DNA from: Hyphomicrobiales bacterium | GTDB lineage: Bacteria; Pseudomonadota; Alphaproteobacteria; Rhizobiales; Beijerinckiaceae | DNA length: 34,803 bases | Assembly (NCBI GenBank): GCA_947456435.1 | Contig: CANGSG010000004.1 | Coordinates: 1 to 34,803, forward strand | Reading direction: 5' to 3' | Shown here: in pieces, positions 34,694 to 34,803 of the stretch | How the letters are laid out: every line of letters begins with the position of its first letter | Numbering within the stretch: the first letter of the stretch is position 1 | Notes under the pieces: generated by a model | The model's input: the letters and a program-made list of their open reading frames with translations, nothing else | The model's database searches: none | Told to the model about the DNA's origin: nothing | Position numbers and translations under genes: made by a program

Positions 34694-34803
34694 TTAGGTA
34701 AGATCGCCGCGTGATTTAGCCACTTGGCCATTCGCTTCGATCCGGGCCATTTCAAGAAAATAGGCTAGAAGATCGAAATTTGCCTTGCGGGCGATGGCGC
34801 TCA
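34694..34803 (-). CDS. Partial small hypothetical protein (C-terminus)
   Basis: The minus strand is open from the window edge to a TAA at 34696-34694, encoding 35 residues that end LEMARIEANGQVAKSRGDLT. A preceding FDLLAYF stretch is hydrophobic and helical, so this is a plausible small conserved protein of alphaproteobacteria. The 5' end is outside the window; function unknown. It is convergent with dprA with 5 bp between stops. Confidence 0.55.
   Translation of the reverse strand, partial: SAIARKANFDLLAYFLEMARIEANGQVAKSRGDLT

Overview
The window looks like chromosomal core DNA of an alphaproteobacterium, most likely order Hyphomicrobiales (Rhizobiales). The evidence is gene content and order: glyA-nrdR-ribD-ribE, ribH-nusB-thiL, a membrane pyrophosphatase, BamE/OmlA, a CBP3-type ubiquinol-cytochrome c chaperone, YceD-plsX-fabH-ihfA-MerR, DUF2842-ctaA, rplM-rpsI, a two-domain cold-shock protein followed by DUF192, and pyrB-pyrC-plsY-dprA. 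Family or genus cannot be fixed from the sequence alone. There are no insertion sequences, prophage genes, CRISPR arrays or rRNA genes.

Layout. 1-130: tRNA-Phe on the minus strand with an oddly mispaired 3' half. 433-4004: tightly overlapping glyA-nrdR-ribD-ribE (one-carbon metabolism, ribonucleotide reductase control, riboflavin). 4034-4833: a minus-strand antitoxin/toxin pair (MntA-like nucleotidyltransferase and HepT-like HEPN protein) sits between ribE and ribH and splits the riboflavin genes. 4987-8269: ribH-nusB-thiL and an MFS transporter. 8428-10560: K+-independent H+-pyrophosphatase, closed by a strong terminator. 10645-15647: bamE (minus) diverging from the bc1 chaperone, YceD, plsX, fabH, ihfA and a MerR regulator, a lipid/envelope block. 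15679-15902: tRNA-Pro with a 48-bp direct repeat of its 3' end, resembling an attachment-site footprint. 16000-22512: PhnA-like and DUF2842 genes, heme A synthase, a universal stress protein behind a perfect FNR/FixK-type box, MetY, a Tat-exported dienelactone hydrolase-like protein, and a CoA-binding / ECHDC3-like / thioesterase group. 22589-23699: rplM-rpsI with a strong promoter, AT-rich upstream tract, structured leader and terminator. 23736-26168: two c-type cytochromes and a His-rich RcnA-type metal exporter. 26461-27579: cold-shock protein and DUF192. 27665-30391: topA with a lysine-rich tail. 30594-34688: pyrB, a metal-ligand-deficient pyrC homologue, plsY and dprA, the last two overlapping by 65 bp. 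The right edge cuts a small minus-strand gene.

The points most worth following are the toxin-antitoxin pair inside the riboflavin cluster, the tRNA-Pro repeat footprint, the non-canonical T-stem of tRNA-Phe, the FNR-type box before uspA, and the enzymes with missing catalytic residues (PyrC-like, ECHDC3-like). No wholly new multi-gene system is evident; most of the window is conserved housekeeping DNA.
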